Assembly: GCA_020633675.1 (NCBI GenBank)
Contig: JACKDE010000001.1
Span: forward strand, 372,001 to 436,000
DNA length: 64,000 nt
Source of the DNA: Deferribacteres bacterium
GTDB taxonomy: Bacteria > Zhuqueibacterota > Zhuqueibacteria > Zhuqueibacterales > Geothermadaptataceae
Reading direction: 5' to 3'
Shown here: piece after piece, positions 24,153 to 34,683 of the stretch
Layout of the letters: every line of letters starts with the position of its first letter
Numbering within the stretch: position 1 is the stretch's first letter
Program-made: the position numbers and the translations under genes
The notes under the pieces: model-generated
Databases searched by the model: none
Seen by the model: the letters and a program-made list of their open reading frames with translations, nothing else
What the model was told of the DNA's origin: nothing

Positions 24153-27100
24153 TCATTCATACGAATCGAGTTGCTCGCCCTTAAATTTTATCCGAAAAAG
24201 CAAGCTGTACAGCACCGGCACGAAGCCGAGTGTCAGCAGGGTAGCGAACAGCAAGCCGAACAGAATCGCAACCGCCATCGATGAGAACAGCGCACCGCCG
24301 CCCAGCCAGAGCGGCAGCAAGCCTCCGATCGTCGTTGCTGTGGTCAGCAAAATCGGGCGCAGGCGGCGCTGGCCCGCTTCGATCACCGCGTGGGCAGGTG
24401 GATGGCCGTTATCCTCGATTTCGATTTTGATGCGGTCGATCAGCACAATGGCATTATTGATAACGATTCCCGAAAGCGAAATCAATCCCAGAAATGCCAT
24501 GAATCCCAATGGCTCCTGCGTGATCGCCAATCCCACCAAAACACCGATCATGCCGAGCGGGATGGTCAGTAAAATGATGGCTGGCCGGCGGAATGAGTCG
24601 AACTGTCCCACCAGCAATAAAATGATAATCAGGGCCACCGTCGGCAGGGTTGCCATAATCGATGCCTGCGCCTCGCCGGATGATTCCAGTTCACCACCCA
24701 GTTCATATTTATAGCCGATGGGCCATGTTTTGCTTTCCTGGTCAAGCCAAACTTTCATTTTATTGGCGATTTCAATTGCATTAAAGCCCGGCAAAACCTG
24801 TGCACTGATGGTCGCATTGCGCAGCCGGTCGCGGCGGAAGATTTTTGCCGGTTCAAAAGCAATTTCGATGTCTGCAACCTGTTTCAGCGGCACGGTGCGC
24901 CCGGTTTGCTGGGCGTAAATATTGTGGCTTTCCAGCTTGCCGATATCTTTGCGATCAGCAGCAACCGAGCGCAAGACCACCGGAATGACCTGATCGCCCT
25001 CGCGATAATCGGTGGTGGCAATGCCGCTGAGCACGGTCTGTAGCGAAATCGCAATGTCCTGACTGGTCAGACCAGCACGCTGCGCACGTGGCTGGTTGAT
25101 TTTTACCAGCAACTTCTTGGTACGCATGCCCCAATCATCAACGATGTTGGTGGCGCCACTCATGCTGTCGAGCTGGGCTTTGACATGATCGACCAAATCG
25201 AATAGCTTGTCCATTTCTTTACCTGAAACGCGCACCTGCACGGGCGCGGTGACAGGTGGTCCGAGCGCTAATGGTCCGACTGTCGCGCTGACATCGGGAA
25301 AATGTTGCTGGATGAAGTCTTTGAGCTTGGGGGTGAAATCGCTGTCCATCCGGTCGCGATCGGTCACATTGATTAGCATGTAGCAATATTCAGGGCTTTC
25401 CGGTTCCTGGTTGAGCGAAAGATAGAAGCGTGGAGCACCACTGCCGATAAAAGATGCCCAGTCGAGAACACCGTGGCGGATCAACTCACCGCCAGCGTCA
25501 AATTCAGCTATCATGTTTTCGCTGATGAAGTGTTCGACAGCCTGCACCATGCTTTCGGTTTTTTCAATCGGTGTGCCGACCGGGTATTTCAATTCAGCGT
25601 GCATCACCGCCTTGTCGTTGGGAGGGAAGAAGATGGCAGGAATGTAGGCTGTGAGCTGCAGCGACGCAAAAAACAGCACCAGTGTGCTGACAATCGTCAA
25701 AATCGGACGGCGCAGCAACATCAGCAGGCTGGTGCGATAAAAGCGATAAAATGCGCTTTGATACTCTTCTTCCCTGGATTTCGGCTTGATTTTAATGAAG
25801 AGCGTGCACAACAGTGGAGTCATTGTCAGCGCCAAAATCCAAGAACACAGCAGCGTGATGGTGACCACCATAAAAATCGGTGCGGTGTACTCCCCGACCG
25901 CTGACTTCGCCAAATAGATGGCTAAGAATGCTGCTGCAGTTGTAAGCGACGAAGTCAGCAGCGGCGTGCGCAATTCTGCGGCCGAAGCGATAGCGGCATC
26001 CATGGCGGATTTGCCCTCTTCCATCTGCACCATAATCGATTCCGACATCACAATCGCATTGTCGACCAAAAGCCCGAGGGCGATAATCAAGGCAGCGAGC
26101 GACATTTGATCCAGGCCGATGTCGAGCATGCCCATGACCATAAATGCCATCAATATCGCCATCGGGATCAGGCTGGCAACCACCAGCCCGGTGCGAAAGC
26201 CAAGAAAAAGCAGCATCACAAGAATGACGATGCCAACAGCCTGAAGCAGGTTGCTGACGAAATCGTTCACTTTATCTTCGACAAATTTGGGTTGAAAATA
26301 GATGATGTCAAAATCGACACCGATCGGGTAAACTTGCTGAAACCGATTGACCTTATCGCGGATGGCATCGCCCAGGGTGATGATGTTGCCGCCCTCGCGC
26401 ATGCTGATGGCTAAAACCAATGCGGGTGTTCCTTGATAGGTGGCTTTGGTTTTGGGCGGATCGATATAGCTGCGCCGGATCGTAGCGACATCGCCGAGAT
26501 ACACCAGACTGCTGTAACCCGGAATTTTGATGACCGTACGCGCCAATTCTTCGACCGAGTCAAAATTGCCGCTCGGTTCCAGTAAAATTTGTTCATCGGC
26601 AGTAAAAACCTGTCCGCCGGGGAAAATGATGTTGCGCGCTTCCAAAATGCTCTGCAGTTGCGCTGGCGACAGGCCCAACTCGGACAACCGGGCATTGTTG
26701 TATTCCACAAAAACACGCTCTTCCTGTGCACCGATGATATCAACTTTTGCAATCTCTTCAATCAATAAAAGCTCATTGCGAGTATCGTCAGCGATTTGTT
26801 TAAGCTCGGCATAAGTGTAGCCGTCGCCGGTGATGGCCACCAGCGTGCCGAATACATCACCGAATTCGTCGTTCACGGTCGGGCCGATGACGCCGGACGG
26901 CATCTGCTCCCGCATGCGATCGACTTTGCGGCGCAAATTGTCCCAAATCGGACGCATGTTTTTATAGCGCTCTTTGATGTTGACAAAGACCACCGACAGG
27001 CCGGGCCGGGATTGGCTGCTGACGAAGTCGATTTGCGGGATTTCCTGTATGGCCTTTTCCAGTTTGTCGGTCACGAGTTGCTCCACACGTTCCGGGCTGG

Positions 27101-27260
27101 CGCCGGGGAACGCAGTCGTCACCAGCGCTGTGCGGATAATGAAGCCCGGATCTTCCGCGCGGGACATGCTTTGATACGCACCAAGGCCGGAGACCAAAAT
27201 CACCAAAATAGCCGTCAGCGTGATGCGCTTTTTGGTAAGAGCAAGTTGTGTGATATTCAT
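24153..27260 (-). CDS. RND efflux transporter, AcrB/CzcA-type inner-membrane subunit
   Basis: 1035-aa pump with the RND plan: TM1 at ~11-28, a large periplasmic loop, a TM2-6 block (~335-490), a second loop, and a TM8-12 block ending near residue 1020. The TM4 proton-relay region (ALIIALGLLVDNAIVMSES) has one Asp, fitting hydrophobe/amphiphile efflux pumps; metal-type pumps usually have more acidic residues there. ATG at 27260 is preferred over an upstream TTG. It is third in a leftward operon after the TolC-like and fusion-protein genes, giving a complete tripartite exporter. Substrates cannot be predicted. Confidence 0.95.
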   Translation of the reverse strand: MNITQLALTKKRITLTAILVILVSGLGAYQSMSRAEDPGFIIRTALVTTAFPGASPERVEQLVTDKLEKAIQEIPQIDFVSSQSRPGLSVVFVNIKERYKNMRPIWDNLRRKVDRMREQMPSGVIGPTVNDEFGDVFGTLVAITGDGYTYAELKQIADDTRNELLLIEEIAKVDIIGAQEERVFVEYNNARLSELGLSPAQLQSILEARNIIFPGGQVFTADEQILLEPSGNFDSVEELARTVIKIPGYSSLVYLGDVATIRRSYIDPPKTKATYQGTPALVLAISMREGGNIITLGDAIRDKVNRFQQVYPIGVDFDIIYFQPKFVEDKVNDFVSNLLQAVGIVILVMLLFLGFRTGLVVASLIPMAILMAFMVMGMLDIGLDQMSLAALIIALGLLVDNAIVMSESIMVQMEEGKSAMDAAIASAAELRTPLLTSSLTTAAAFLAIYLAKSAVGEYTAPIFMVVTITLLCSWILALTMTPLLCTLFIKIKPKSREEEYQSAFYRFYRTSLLMLLRRPILTIVSTLVLFFASLQLTAYIPAIFFPPNDKAVMHAELKYPVGTPIEKTESMVQAVEHFISENMIAEFDAGGELIRHGVLDWASFIGSGAPRFYLSLNQEPESPEYCYMLINVTDRDRMDSDFTPKLKDFIQQHFPDVSATVGPLALGPPVTAPVQVRVSGKEMDKLFDLVDHVKAQLDSMSGATNIVDDWGMRTKKLLVKINQPRAQRAGLTSQDIAISLQTVLSGIATTDYREGDQVIPVVLRSVAADRKDIGKLESHNIYAQQTGRTVPLKQVADIEIAFEPAKIFRRDRLRNATISAQVLPGFNAIEIANKMKVWLDQESKTWPIGYKYELGGELESSGEAQASIMATLPTVALIIILLLVGQFDSFRRPAIILLTIPLGMIGVLVGLAITQEPLGFMAFLGLISLSGIVINNAIVLIDRIKIEIEDNGHPPAHAVIEAGQRRLRPILLTTATTIGGLLPLWLGGGALFSSMAVAILFGLLFATLLTLGFVPVLYSLLFRIKFKGEQLDSYE

Positions 27261-27313
27261 GCGATTTTTCCGTTTTTGTGGCGTGTCCAAACCGATTGTC
27301 TGCAACTGAAATG

Positions 27314-28420
27314 CTATCTCGTTGCTTCAAATTTTACTTTCTGGCCATCGATAATCCGGCTGACGCCGGCGGTCACCAGATAATCGCCTTCGGTCAAACC
27401 TTCCAGAATTTCGATACCATCGGCAGTTAATTCACCGATGGTCACGGCCCGCCGTCGCACGATTGCCACGTCATCCTCATCAGTTGAGAAGTCGAGCACG
27501 AAGACAAAGCGTCCAAGTCGATCTTCACCGACTCCAAACGATGGCACCAAAAACGCTTCGCTTTTGCTGGTCGAGTAAAAGCGAAAAGCCACCTCGGCTG
27601 CCATGCCTGGCAGCGCACCCTCTTGCCGTTCGTTCAGCCGCACCGTAACCGGAAAGGTCGTCGCCAGGCCAGATGCAGCCACGCCGACTTCCACGACTGT
27701 GGCATCGCATGTGATCCCGGGCAATGCATCGAAAGAGACCTGCACAGCATCTCCTTCTCGGACATTGGAAATGAGGATTTCCGGCATCGCGACTTCAACT
27801 TCCAGGCTGGAGCCGGCAGTCATTTGGGCGATGGTTTGGCCAGCCTGCACGTTTTCATTCGGTTCGATATCGACAGTGGCAATAGCGCCGGCGGTGGGGG
27901 CCGTCAAGCGGGTGTACGCAAGCTGGCGATTGGCCAGTTCGAGCTGTTTTTCGGCGGCGGCGACCTGCGCGGCTGCGGATTCAGAAGCTGCACGGCTGGC
28001 GTCGAGATCGTTGCGGGAAGCATTGCGGTTTTCGTAAAGCTGGCGGATGCGTTCGTAATTCTGCTGGGACTGCAGCGCCTGTGCTTTAGCTTGATCGAGG
28101 GACGCCTCGGCGCGCTGGACCTGCAATTGGTAATCGGTCGGGTCCAGACGGGCGATCAACTCGCCGCTATTGATGCGCTCGCCCACTTGCACCGCAACTT
28201 GCTGCACGGTGCCGGAAACTTTAAAGCTCAGCCGCGATTCGACGCCTGCGCGCGCTGTGCCGGAAAATGTTCGAATTCGGTCGCCACCGCTGGAGTAGAC
28301 TTGTTGATAGCGCACCGGCCGCAAAATCTCCTGCTGGGCAGGCTCTTCCTTGCCGCAACCTGCCAGTGCAACCGCACAGAGGGTGGCGAACGTCAAAAAG
28401 TATTTTTGAAAATAGTGCAT
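27314..28420 (-). CDS. RND efflux membrane-fusion lipoprotein (HlyD/AcrA family)
   Basis: 368-aa periplasmic adaptor. The lipobox VALAGC puts the acylated Cys at residue 22. A barrel-sandwich half (FKVSGTVQQVAVQVGERINSG), a long coiled-coil hairpin (~95-170, Gln/Ala/Glu-rich), the second half (TAPTAGAIATVDIEPNENVQAG) and a beta-barrel follow. It links the inner-membrane pump encoded downstream to the TolC-like protein encoded upstream. GGGAG eight bases before ATG 28420 sets the start; the open frame extends upstream into the end of the TolC gene but without signal-peptide character. Confidence 0.94.
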   Translation of the reverse strand: MHYFQKYFLTFATLCAVALAGCGKEEPAQQEILRPVRYQQVYSSGGDRIRTFSGTARAGVESRLSFKVSGTVQQVAVQVGERINSGELIARLDPTDYQLQVQRAEASLDQAKAQALQSQQNYERIRQLYENRNASRNDLDASRAASESAAAQVAAAEKQLELANRQLAYTRLTAPTAGAIATVDIEPNENVQAGQTIAQMTAGSSLEVEVAMPEILISNVREGDAVQVSFDALPGITCDATVVEVGVAASGLATTFPVTVRLNERQEGALPGMAAEVAFRFYSTSKSEAFLVPSFGVGEDRLGRFVFVLDFSTDEDDVAIVRRRAVTIGELTADGIEILEGLTEGDYLVTAGVSRIIDGQKVKFEATR

Positions 28421-28463
28421 CGTTAGGCTCCCGCTAATATGAGTCGAAAAATCTATCCAGTGC

Positions 28464-30836
28464 TTATCTTTGTGCATTTGATTCGAAATTCTGGAGTCTC
28501 TGAATCAGTTGGAATTTGTCCTGATCGGACATTTCATACCAGGACAGGCCAACTGCGCGCGCGGCTTCCATAAAGTCGATTAAAAATGCAAATACGGCGT
28601 TTGCTGCGGACTGCTCGGCTACCAATGCGGCATTTTGTGCGTCGACCAAATCGATGATAGCCAGCAGACCATTGGAATAGGCATCGACGATCAGTTCGAG
28701 GTTTTGTCCGGCAGCGGTGGCGGCTGCCTGCGATAGCTTGATGGCAGCAAAGGATGCCCCGGCGAAATGGAATGCTGAGCGGATGCGCTGCTCGATGCGA
28801 TCTGCTACGGCGTCGCGCTGCAATTGCAACCGCGAAAGTTGTTCGCGCGCCTGTTGGCGGTCTGCGCTTTTAAAGCCGCTGGTAAAAAGCGGAAAATTTA
28901 AATTCAATGCCACATTCCAGTTCAAATCGTCGGCCGGCTGCAAGCCTGCGCCGGAGAGCAGGCTGAGATCCGCACTGGTTCTCGAAAACGTATTGTCTAC
29001 CTGGGCTTGCAGTGCAACGGTGGGCGCCCAAAGCGCGCGGTTTTTGCCATTGAGGATGCCCTGCTGTGCTGCAATCAGCGCATCGAGTTGTTGCAACTCG
29101 GGCGAGAGTCGCATGCCCTCCTGCGACATGAAATTGCGCAACACTCTGAACTTGCCCTGATTTTCTAAAAAGGGCAACGCCGGCCCCAGTTCGTTCAGGA
29201 TTCCGATATCTTCACTCTCGGTCTCGCTGGTAAGAAACGATTCTTCTGCGGGCCGATTTAGCAATCGGTTGAGCTGGATTTCTGTCGCGTTGCGCTGGGC
29301 GTTGGCCCGGATGACCCGGCTTCGATTAATCGCAATTTCGCTTTCCCAGCGGTACACGTCCGCACGCCCGGAGAAGCCGACAGCTTCGCGCACACGCGCC
29401 AAATCCAGATTGGCACGCGTGCGTTGCAAGTTATCGCGCTCGATCCGCTCGTTGGTTTTGGCCTGCAAAACCTGCAGATAGGCGGTTGCTGCCTGTTGTG
29501 CTATGTCTAACCGGAGCTGCGCCAATTCCTGCTCGATGGCCATCTGTCGCTGCTGTTGTGCATTGTAGCGCGTCCATGCATCGTTCGAGTAAATCAATTG
29601 CGTGAGCGTAGCAGTGCCACTCAGCCGACGCCTGGGCTGTGATCCGAACGATGCTTTTGCGCGGTCGGCATCGATCTGCAGCGCTGTTGCTCCAATGTCG
29701 ATTTGTGGCAGCAGGTTGGCGCGCGTCAAGCCGATCGCGTGCAGGTTGGCTGAAACTTCCCGGGCTTTGCTGGCCAGGTCGGGATTGGCGCGCGTCGCTT
29801 CCTTCACGGCAGACTCCAAAGTCAAAACACGGTCGTTCTGTGTGCGTATCGGATTGACGATCTCCGCTTCGGTGAGTGCCGCGAACGGGATCAATGCTCC
29901 GATGGCGCGCACGGTTGACATATTGATCACCAATTGCTGTCCAGCAGCAAACGCCACCGGAATCTCGCCTGCTTCGGTGCCGAGCAAAATCTGTTGCGTG
30001 TTCAGGGCGACCCGACGCGAAATTCTCGGCAACACGTCGGTGTTGATAGAAGCCATCAGGCCGTTACGCACTTCATCCGGCCCGAGCATCGCAAAACTGG
30101 GAAGCTTGCGTTCAATCAGCCCCTGCACCAATCGATCAAAGTCATCGCGGTTCGGCTGCAAAAGTGGCAATGCGTACACGGCCTCGACATCATCCGGCAT
30201 CCCGGCAAAAATATTTTCAGTGTTGCGGCCAACGGGCAGCACGACCGGCGTCACATCTAACTTGTTGGTGATGCTTTGAATATTGGTCAACAAATCAGGC
30301 ACGGCCTCAAGAAGCGCACGATTGACCAAAACAGCTACTTTTTTGAATGGGATCAGTTCGAGAAACGCGCGCAAATCGCGTTCGATTGTCGATGGAATGT
30401 GCACATAATTCAAATTGCGCACACCGCTTTTGCCGTCCCGCAGCGGCACACCTTGCGTCGCCACGTCGATCACAAAGGGTGCGATCACGGGCTTGGGCAA
30501 TTCTCCGCGCTGACAGACCCGCATCGAAGCAATCACCCCCATTGCCAACACGATATCGACTTCGGGATCAGTCAGCAACTGGTTCAATGCGCTGTCTACG
30601 CCAGCAAGCGTCCAATTAGACACGATGCGTTTTTCGGCGGGAAAAAGCACTTTAAATTCGCCAGTGGTCAGATCCGTAATTTCACTTTCGAATAACTCGC
30701 GGACTTCCTGGTTGCGTTCCCAGGGTCCGTCAATCACAATGCCGATGCGTGTTTGTGCCCCGAGCCCTGTAATTGTGCAAAAAAGAAGCATCGCCGCCAG
30801 TAATGATGGGTATTTTTGAAGCGGATGTTTTGGCAT
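28464..30836 (-). CDS. TolC-family outer-membrane protein fused to an N-terminal periplasmic-binding-like domain
   Basis: 790-aa first gene of the efflux operon. After a signal peptide (~1-27), residues ~28-345 match the ABC_sub_bind (TrpX-like) periplasmic-binding fold: strand-helix repeats, KKVAVLVNRALLE, and the closing QLVINMSTVRAIGALIPFAAL typical of that family. Residues ~355-785 are two outer-membrane efflux (OEP) repeats with long helices (RANPDLASKAREV; LAQLRLDIAQQAATAYLQVL). Standard TolC proteins have about 450 aa and no such head. AAGGAG six bases before ATG 30836 sets the start. The head would sit in the periplasm, perhaps sensing or capturing substrate. Confidence 0.9.
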   Translation of the reverse strand: MPKHPLQKYPSLLAAMLLFCTITGLGAQTRIGIVIDGPWERNQEVRELFESEITDLTTGEFKVLFPAEKRIVSNWTLAGVDSALNQLLTDPEVDIVLAMGVIASMRVCQRGELPKPVIAPFVIDVATQGVPLRDGKSGVRNLNYVHIPSTIERDLRAFLELIPFKKVAVLVNRALLEAVPDLLTNIQSITNKLDVTPVVLPVGRNTENIFAGMPDDVEAVYALPLLQPNRDDFDRLVQGLIERKLPSFAMLGPDEVRNGLMASINTDVLPRISRRVALNTQQILLGTEAGEIPVAFAAGQQLVINMSTVRAIGALIPFAALTEAEIVNPIRTQNDRVLTLESAVKEATRANPDLASKAREVSANLHAIGLTRANLLPQIDIGATALQIDADRAKASFGSQPRRRLSGTATLTQLIYSNDAWTRYNAQQQRQMAIEQELAQLRLDIAQQAATAYLQVLQAKTNERIERDNLQRTRANLDLARVREAVGFSGRADVYRWESEIAINRSRVIRANAQRNATEIQLNRLLNRPAEESFLTSETESEDIGILNELGPALPFLENQGKFRVLRNFMSQEGMRLSPELQQLDALIAAQQGILNGKNRALWAPTVALQAQVDNTFSRTSADLSLLSGAGLQPADDLNWNVALNLNFPLFTSGFKSADRQQAREQLSRLQLQRDAVADRIEQRIRSAFHFAGASFAAIKLSQAAATAAGQNLELIVDAYSNGLLAIIDLVDAQNAALVAEQSAANAVFAFLIDFMEAARAVGLSWYEMSDQDKFQLIQRLQNFESNAQR

Positions 30837-31234
30837 AAATTTCTCCTTCGTCATGGGCTTCCGGTTGGAAGGATGCGTCGTTTCTGTATGTTCAAGCGAC
30901 CATCAAGAAGTGCTGAAGATGCCCCACTGATCTGTGCAAAATTCTTTCAATGTAGGTAAGCAGCGGGCAAGGATGATCCAAGGGAAAAATGCCAAATCTG
31001 GGCACGCCGATTCGTTCATGGCCTGTAATTGAAAACAAGGCTGGGATGAAAGCTTGAATCGAAAGCGCTTGCTTTTTTAGCAGATTCCACCAGTTTGTAA
31101 CGATGTACGTTAAGATTGTGAAAAGCTGAAAAAAGAAGTGCTTTTTGCCGTATTTCGTTAACAAGAATTGAACATATTAACGCAAATCTGTCTCAGTATG
31201 TAAATTCATTTTGTATAAAAAAAAGGATGATCAA
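30837..31234. other. divergent intergenic region between efflux operon and tricorn gene
   Basis: About 400 bp without a convincing gene. It must hold promoters for both directions. A small palindrome TAACG-ATGTA-CGTTA lies at 31098-31112 and could be an operator for the efflux operon, although no regulator gene is adjacent. A 90-codon reverse frame (30892-31164) starts with TTG, has no ribosome site and looks spurious. Confidence 0.5.
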
Positions 31235-34200
31235 ATGAAAAAAATAGTTTTTCTGTTTGCGCTATGCTTTCTCGGCAGCAGCGCGAATGCACAGATCAGC
31301 GCAAAACTGATGCGCTACATGGATGTGTCGGACACGCAAATTACTTTTGTCTATGGCGGCGATATCTGGATTATGCCTAAAGCTGGTGGCACTGCGATTC
31401 AGGTCACCCATTCGCCCGGTGAGGAAAGCTGGCCTCGCTTTTCACCGGATGGCAAGGAGATCGCGTACACAGCAAGCTATAGCGGCAATGCGGATGTGTT
31501 TGTGATATCGACTCTCGGTGGTCTGCCGACGCGGTTGACCTACCAATCCCACTTCGACCGGATGATCGACTGGCATCCTGATGGCAAGCGGGTGCTGTTT
31601 GCTTCAGGCCGGGAAAGCGGCCGGCAGTCCTTTCGTCAGCTTTATCTGGTTAGTAAAGACGGCGGCTTGCCGGAAAAACTTCAAGTACCATATGGTGAAC
31701 TGGCAAGCTATTCAGCCGATGGTAATCGCCTGGCGTATATTACCAAGATTACTGAGAACTATCCTTTTAAGCGCTATCAGGGTGGTTTGGCTTCGGATGT
31801 AATTATTTTTGATTTGCGCACCAATACAGCTGAAAATATCACCAATAACAAGGTGAATGACGGCCAACCGGCCTGGGTTGGCGACAAAATTTACTTCCTG
31901 TCAGATCAGGGTGAGGAGTTCCGGCGCAATCTGTGGGTGTACGACACTAACAGCAAAGCGACAGCGCAAATCACCAAATTTACCGATTTCGATATTTCAT
32001 TCATGTCGACCGGCCCAAGCGATCTGGTTTTTGAGATGGGCGGCGGGCTATATTTGATGGATTTGAGCTCGCAGCAATACAAACAGATCGATGTGCATGT
32101 GGTCAGTGATTTGTCGGCTGAAATGCCGCGGTCGGTGGAAGTCGGTCGAAATATCAGCAATATGTCCGCTTCTCCTGAAGGCAAACGGGTTGTTTTTGAA
32201 GCGCGCGGCGAGCTTTTTAATGCTCCGGCTACGGAAGGTTTTACGATCAATATGACGCAAAGCAGTGGCGCATTCGATCAGAATCCCGCCTGGTCACCGG
32301 ACGGCAAGCACATCGCATTTTGGAGCGATATGAGCGGCGAGTACGAAATTTACCTGCAAGCCAGCGACGGTGGTGGCGATGCCCAAAAGCTGACCAATCG
32401 TGGCAAAGGCTTTGGTTATGCTCTGTATTGGTCACCGAACAGCGAGAAGATCGCCTTTATCGATGAAACCAACACCATTTTTGTGCTCGATGTCGCCAGC
32501 AAAAAGGTGATAGCGGCCGGCAACACCAACTGGAATGTCGGGCATGGCGGCCGCTTCGGCTATCCGATCGTATGGTCACCCGATTCGAAGTGGCTGGCTT
32601 TTCATCAGGGCCTCGAAAATGCCAACAACGCTATCTTTTTGTATGATGTTGAAAATGCACGCTTGCAGCAAGCCACCAGCGGTTTTTTTGAAGACAACTC
32701 CCCTGCGTTCAGTCAGGATGGCAAATATCTTTTCTATCTCACCAATCGCGATTTTTCGGCGGCCTATTCAGACCTTGGCGACGGCACCTGGATTTACCCA
32801 AATTCTACGCAAATTGCATCGATCAGCTTGACAAAAGATGCGCCCTCTCTGCTCAGTCCGAAGAATGATGCGCTCAACAATGAAGAAAAGAAGTCTGATA
32901 AAAAGGACGATGCCAAAAAAGAAGAAAAATCCGGGAAAAAAGATAGCACGGGAGTGACTGTCAAAATTGATTTTGCCGGACTGGAGACAAGACTGATTTT
33001 GCTGCCGCCCAAGGCTGGCAATATCGGTCAGCTCACGCCCTTTGAAGACAAACTGGTCTATCTGCGGTTTCCGAATACTGGCTCCGGCGAGCGCTCGGCT
33101 TCGCTGATGTTTTACGATTTGAAAGAGCGCGAAGAGAAAGAAATCATATCGGACGTCCGCAGCTTCACCGCAACGGCAGACGGCAAAATGTTGTTGGTCA
33201 ACAGCAATGGCAAATATGGCATCATCAAGCCAGCGCCAGGCCAAAAAATTGAGAAAGCTGTGCCGACCGATGGCTTGGCGATGAATCTGGTGCCTCGTGA
33301 AGAATGGCGGCAGATTTTTAACGATACCTGGCGGCGATATCGGGACTTTTTCTACGATCCCGCCATGCACAAAGTCGATTGGGATGGTCTGCGCAAACGA
33401 TACGGCGCGCTGATCGAAGATGCGCGCACACGTTGGGATGTCAGCAATCTACAATCGAATCTATCGGCAGAACTGAGCGCTGGACATACCTACACGTTCG
33501 GTGGCGATACCGAGGACGTGCCTCGTCGCGAAACCGGCTTTCTGGGCATTGATTGGGAGCTGAACAACAATATGTACCGCATCAGGCGCATCGTCAGGCC
33601 GGCGGTGTGGGACACGGAAGTGCGTTCACCTTTCGATCAGCCGGGTGTCGAAGCAAGTGTTGGCAGCTTTATTTTGGCCGTCAACGGCATAGAACTCGAT
33701 CCGAAAAAAGATCCCTACGCCGCTTTCGATGGGCTTTCGGGCCAAACGGTTTCGCTAATGATCAGCGCAACCGGCAAAAAGGATGACGCCAAAAACTTGG
33801 TCATCAAGTGTCTGACACAAGGCGAAGAAATCAACCTTCGCTATCTGGAATGGATCGAAAACAATCGCAAAATGGTCGACAAGCTTTCCAATGGCAAACT
33901 GGGCTATGTATACATGTCGAATACCGGCGGGCGTGGCCAACTGGAGCTGGTGCGCATGTTTTATGGCCAGTTGGACAAACAAGGTTTCATTATCGACGAG
34001 CGCTTCAACGGTGGCGGGCAACTGGCGGATCGCTTTCTCGAATTAATGAAGCGGCCGGTTGTGTACAATTTGCACTGGCGGCATGGACGCGATCACACCT
34101 GGCCGGTGAAAACCAACACCGGGCCGCTCGGCATGCTCATCAATGGCTGGGCCGGCTCTGGCGGCGATGGCCTGCCGTGGGCGTTCCAGGAATTGCAGGC

Positions 34201-34519
34201 AGGTCCAATTGTCGGTGAGCGTACGCTCGGTATTCTGGTCGGCCCCGCAACCGGGCACAGGTTGATCGACGGCGGCGGCATTACCGTGCCGGGCGCGCGG
34301 CTGTACGACAACGATGGCCACTGGTTCTGGGAAGGCGAAGGTGTGACGCCCGATTTCAAGGTTTGGGATGATCCGAACCTGATGGTGCAGGGCCGCGATC
34401 CACAAATCGAAAAAGTGGTGGCAGAGGTGATGAAGCTGGTGCAAGCGAATCCGCCTAAAATGACGCCCGCCCCTGCTCCTGAAGACCGCACTGCGAAGGG
34501 GCTGAAAGCGAAAAAATAG
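31235..34519 (+). CDS. tricorn-like protease (beta-propeller, PDZ, S41 peptidase)
   Basis: 1094-aa exported protein. Signal peptide ~1-20 (ending SANAQ). Residues ~25-640 are WD40-like/PD40 blades (for example WSPDGKHIAFWSDMSGEYEI), interrupted by a Lys/Asp/Glu-rich linker near 550-580. The C-terminal half has the tricorn core, a PDZ-like region and an S41 peptidase domain with nucleophile Ser975 in NGWAGSGGDGLPWAF, comparable to Ser965 of archaeal tricorn. Bacterial homologues process peptides in the periplasm. AAAGGA precedes ATG 31235; an upstream TTG is unlikely. It is monocistronic with a strong terminator. Confidence 0.93.
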   Translation: MKKIVFLFALCFLGSSANAQISAKLMRYMDVSDTQITFVYGGDIWIMPKAGGTAIQVTHSPGEESWPRFSPDGKEIAYTASYSGNADVFVISTLGGLPTRLTYQSHFDRMIDWHPDGKRVLFASGRESGRQSFRQLYLVSKDGGLPEKLQVPYGELASYSADGNRLAYITKITENYPFKRYQGGLASDVIIFDLRTNTAENITNNKVNDGQPAWVGDKIYFLSDQGEEFRRNLWVYDTNSKATAQITKFTDFDISFMSTGPSDLVFEMGGGLYLMDLSSQQYKQIDVHVVSDLSAEMPRSVEVGRNISNMSASPEGKRVVFEARGELFNAPATEGFTINMTQSSGAFDQNPAWSPDGKHIAFWSDMSGEYEIYLQASDGGGDAQKLTNRGKGFGYALYWSPNSEKIAFIDETNTIFVLDVASKKVIAAGNTNWNVGHGGRFGYPIVWSPDSKWLAFHQGLENANNAIFLYDVENARLQQATSGFFEDNSPAFSQDGKYLFYLTNRDFSAAYSDLGDGTWIYPNSTQIASISLTKDAPSLLSPKNDALNNEEKKSDKKDDAKKEEKSGKKDSTGVTVKIDFAGLETRLILLPPKAGNIGQLTPFEDKLVYLRFPNTGSGERSASLMFYDLKEREEKEIISDVRSFTATADGKMLLVNSNGKYGIIKPAPGQKIEKAVPTDGLAMNLVPREEWRQIFNDTWRRYRDFFYDPAMHKVDWDGLRKRYGALIEDARTRWDVSNLQSNLSAELSAGHTYTFGGDTEDVPRRETGFLGIDWELNNNMYRIRRIVRPAVWDTEVRSPFDQPGVEASVGSFILAVNGIELDPKKDPYAAFDGLSGQTVSLMISATGKKDDAKNLVIKCLTQGEEINLRYLEWIENNRKMVDKLSNGKLGYVYMSNTGGRGQLELVRMFYGQLDKQGFIIDERFNGGGQLADRFLELMKRPVVYNLHWRHGRDHTWPVKTNTGPLGMLINGWAGSGGDGLPWAFQELQAGPIVGERTLGILVGPATGHRLIDGGGITVPGARLYDNDGHWFWEGEGVTPDFKVWDDPNLMVQGRDPQIEKVVAEVMKLVQANPPKMTPAPAPEDRTAKGLKAKK

Positions 34520-34546
34520 ACTGCCTGAACGGCAATGAATAAAAAC

Positions 34547-34588
34547 CGGCTCCATTTGCTAATTTGCAAAGCGAATGGAGCCGTTTTT
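34547..34588 (+). terminator. strong rho-independent terminator after the tricorn gene
   Basis: CGGCTCCATTTGC (34547-34559) pairs with GCGAATGGAGCCG (34571-34583), with one wobble or mismatch and an 11-nt loop, followed by TTTTT. It lies 27 bp after the tricorn stop. Confidence 0.85.
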
Positions 34589-34683
34589 GGATTTAGGAAA
34601 AAAGATAAGGATTTGCGTTTGCAAGCTGCAATTGAATTTGTTTGTATTGCGCCATTTAAGAATATTCAGAAGATCAAACTCAA

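Noticed and set aside
30892..31164. 90-codon reverse open frame between the efflux operon and the tricorn gene
   Set aside because: It begins with TTG, has no ribosome site, and its His/Phe/Leu-rich composition looks like translated promoter DNA.
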